DNA of 64,000 nt, taken from Pectinophora gossypiella (taxonomy: Eukaryota; Arthropoda; Insecta; Lepidoptera; Gelechiidae). The translations under genes were made by a program, and so were the position numbers. This document shows, piece after piece, positions 63,659-64,000 of the stretch. The notes beneath the pieces are model-generated. The model was given only the letters and a program-made list of their open reading frames with translations, made no database searches and had not been told where the DNA came from. Positions within the stretch are counted from its first letter, which is position 1. Each line of letters opens with the position of its first letter. The stretch spans positions 2,666,001 through 2,730,000 of the forward strand of contig NC_065421.1 of assembly GCF_024362695.1 (NCBI RefSeq), in the 5' to 3' direction.

Positions 63659-63941
63659 CCAAAGTTGAATGAGTGACTTTCCAGGGTGCGTTCCTGAAAA
63701 TGGATAACAGACACATGCATCTGTTATGTTTTTTTTGGGTGTAAATTATGACCCTTTTTATTGCACCCACGCACAATTACATCTTCCACCTATTATTCTG
63801 ATCAAAACAAAGAGAAGCAATATACGTAGCAACATAATTCTATACATAATGTGATCCAATAAATCAAGCAAGTAGTTATATTAAATCTAAGAGATTATAT
63901 AGGCCTCTGCCATTACATTAACCCATTTTTGAATAGTTATG

Positions 63942-64000
63942 TACGGTCACGAACATTAATATGTATACACTTTGGTACCATGTCACATTAACTTTTTTGA
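63942..64000. mobile_element. MITE family G, copy 4, cut by the window end
   Basis: TACGGTCACGAACATTAATA, then ACTTTGGTACCATGTCACAT; continues past the window. Confidence 0.75.

Overview
The window looks like nuclear DNA of a moth or butterfly (Lepidoptera). It is AT-rich and intron-bearing. It is packed with tRNA-headed SINEs ending in TATG- or ATG-type tails, palindromic MITEs and 5'-truncated LINE fragments of kinds I associate with lepidopteran genomes. The order is inferred from repeat style; the sequence alone does not fix the species. I see no rRNA gene, no functional tRNA gene and no CRISPR array.

The only well-supported host gene is on the + strand at 21807-27400: an 11-exon gene for IQ and AAA domain-containing protein (IQCA1/DRC11), a subunit of the nexin-dynein regulatory complex of motile cilia and sperm flagella. 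All eleven exons join in frame at GT/AG sites to give 811 residues, close to the roughly 820 I recall for vertebrate IQCA1. Both IQ motifs and an AAA core with Walker A and B motifs can be read.

Layout. 1-4080: a GC-rich miniature PIF/Harbinger element (861-1681) that keeps exon 1 of a transposase gene, plus SINE and LINE pieces. 4081-6829: a 2.75-kb inverted repeat built from two diverged tandem units per arm. 7200-20800: SINEs, palindromic MITEs (including a tandem pair at 15709-16193), a Tc1/mariner-like transposase 3' end (14935-15306) and microsatellites. 21807-27400: DRC11. 27419-28022: a cluster of inverted repeats and a long-TIR MITE. 31008-33286: a jockey-type LINE copy on the - strand with an intact 522-residue ORF1 and no reverse transcriptase, bounded by a 13-bp duplication. 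38456-39685: a 5'-truncated LINE 3' end (RNase H tail) inserted in a SINE, also with a 13-bp duplication. 40000-64000: gene-poor, with SINEs, MITEs, LINE 3' ends, and a pair of LINE tails in inverted orientation around two SINEs (46612-47773).

Much of the history can be read at base level. Several insertions are nested and bounded by target-site duplications (at 2453, 17434, 29354, 34517, 36285, 35613, 38456, 41961, 44391 and 57389), which lets relative ages be ordered. The features most worth a second look are the ORF1-only LINE, the 2.75-kb inverted repeat, the SINE family whose head combines tRNA-like and 5S-rRNA-like sequence, and the repeated occurrence of near-perfect fold-back duplications inside SINEs.
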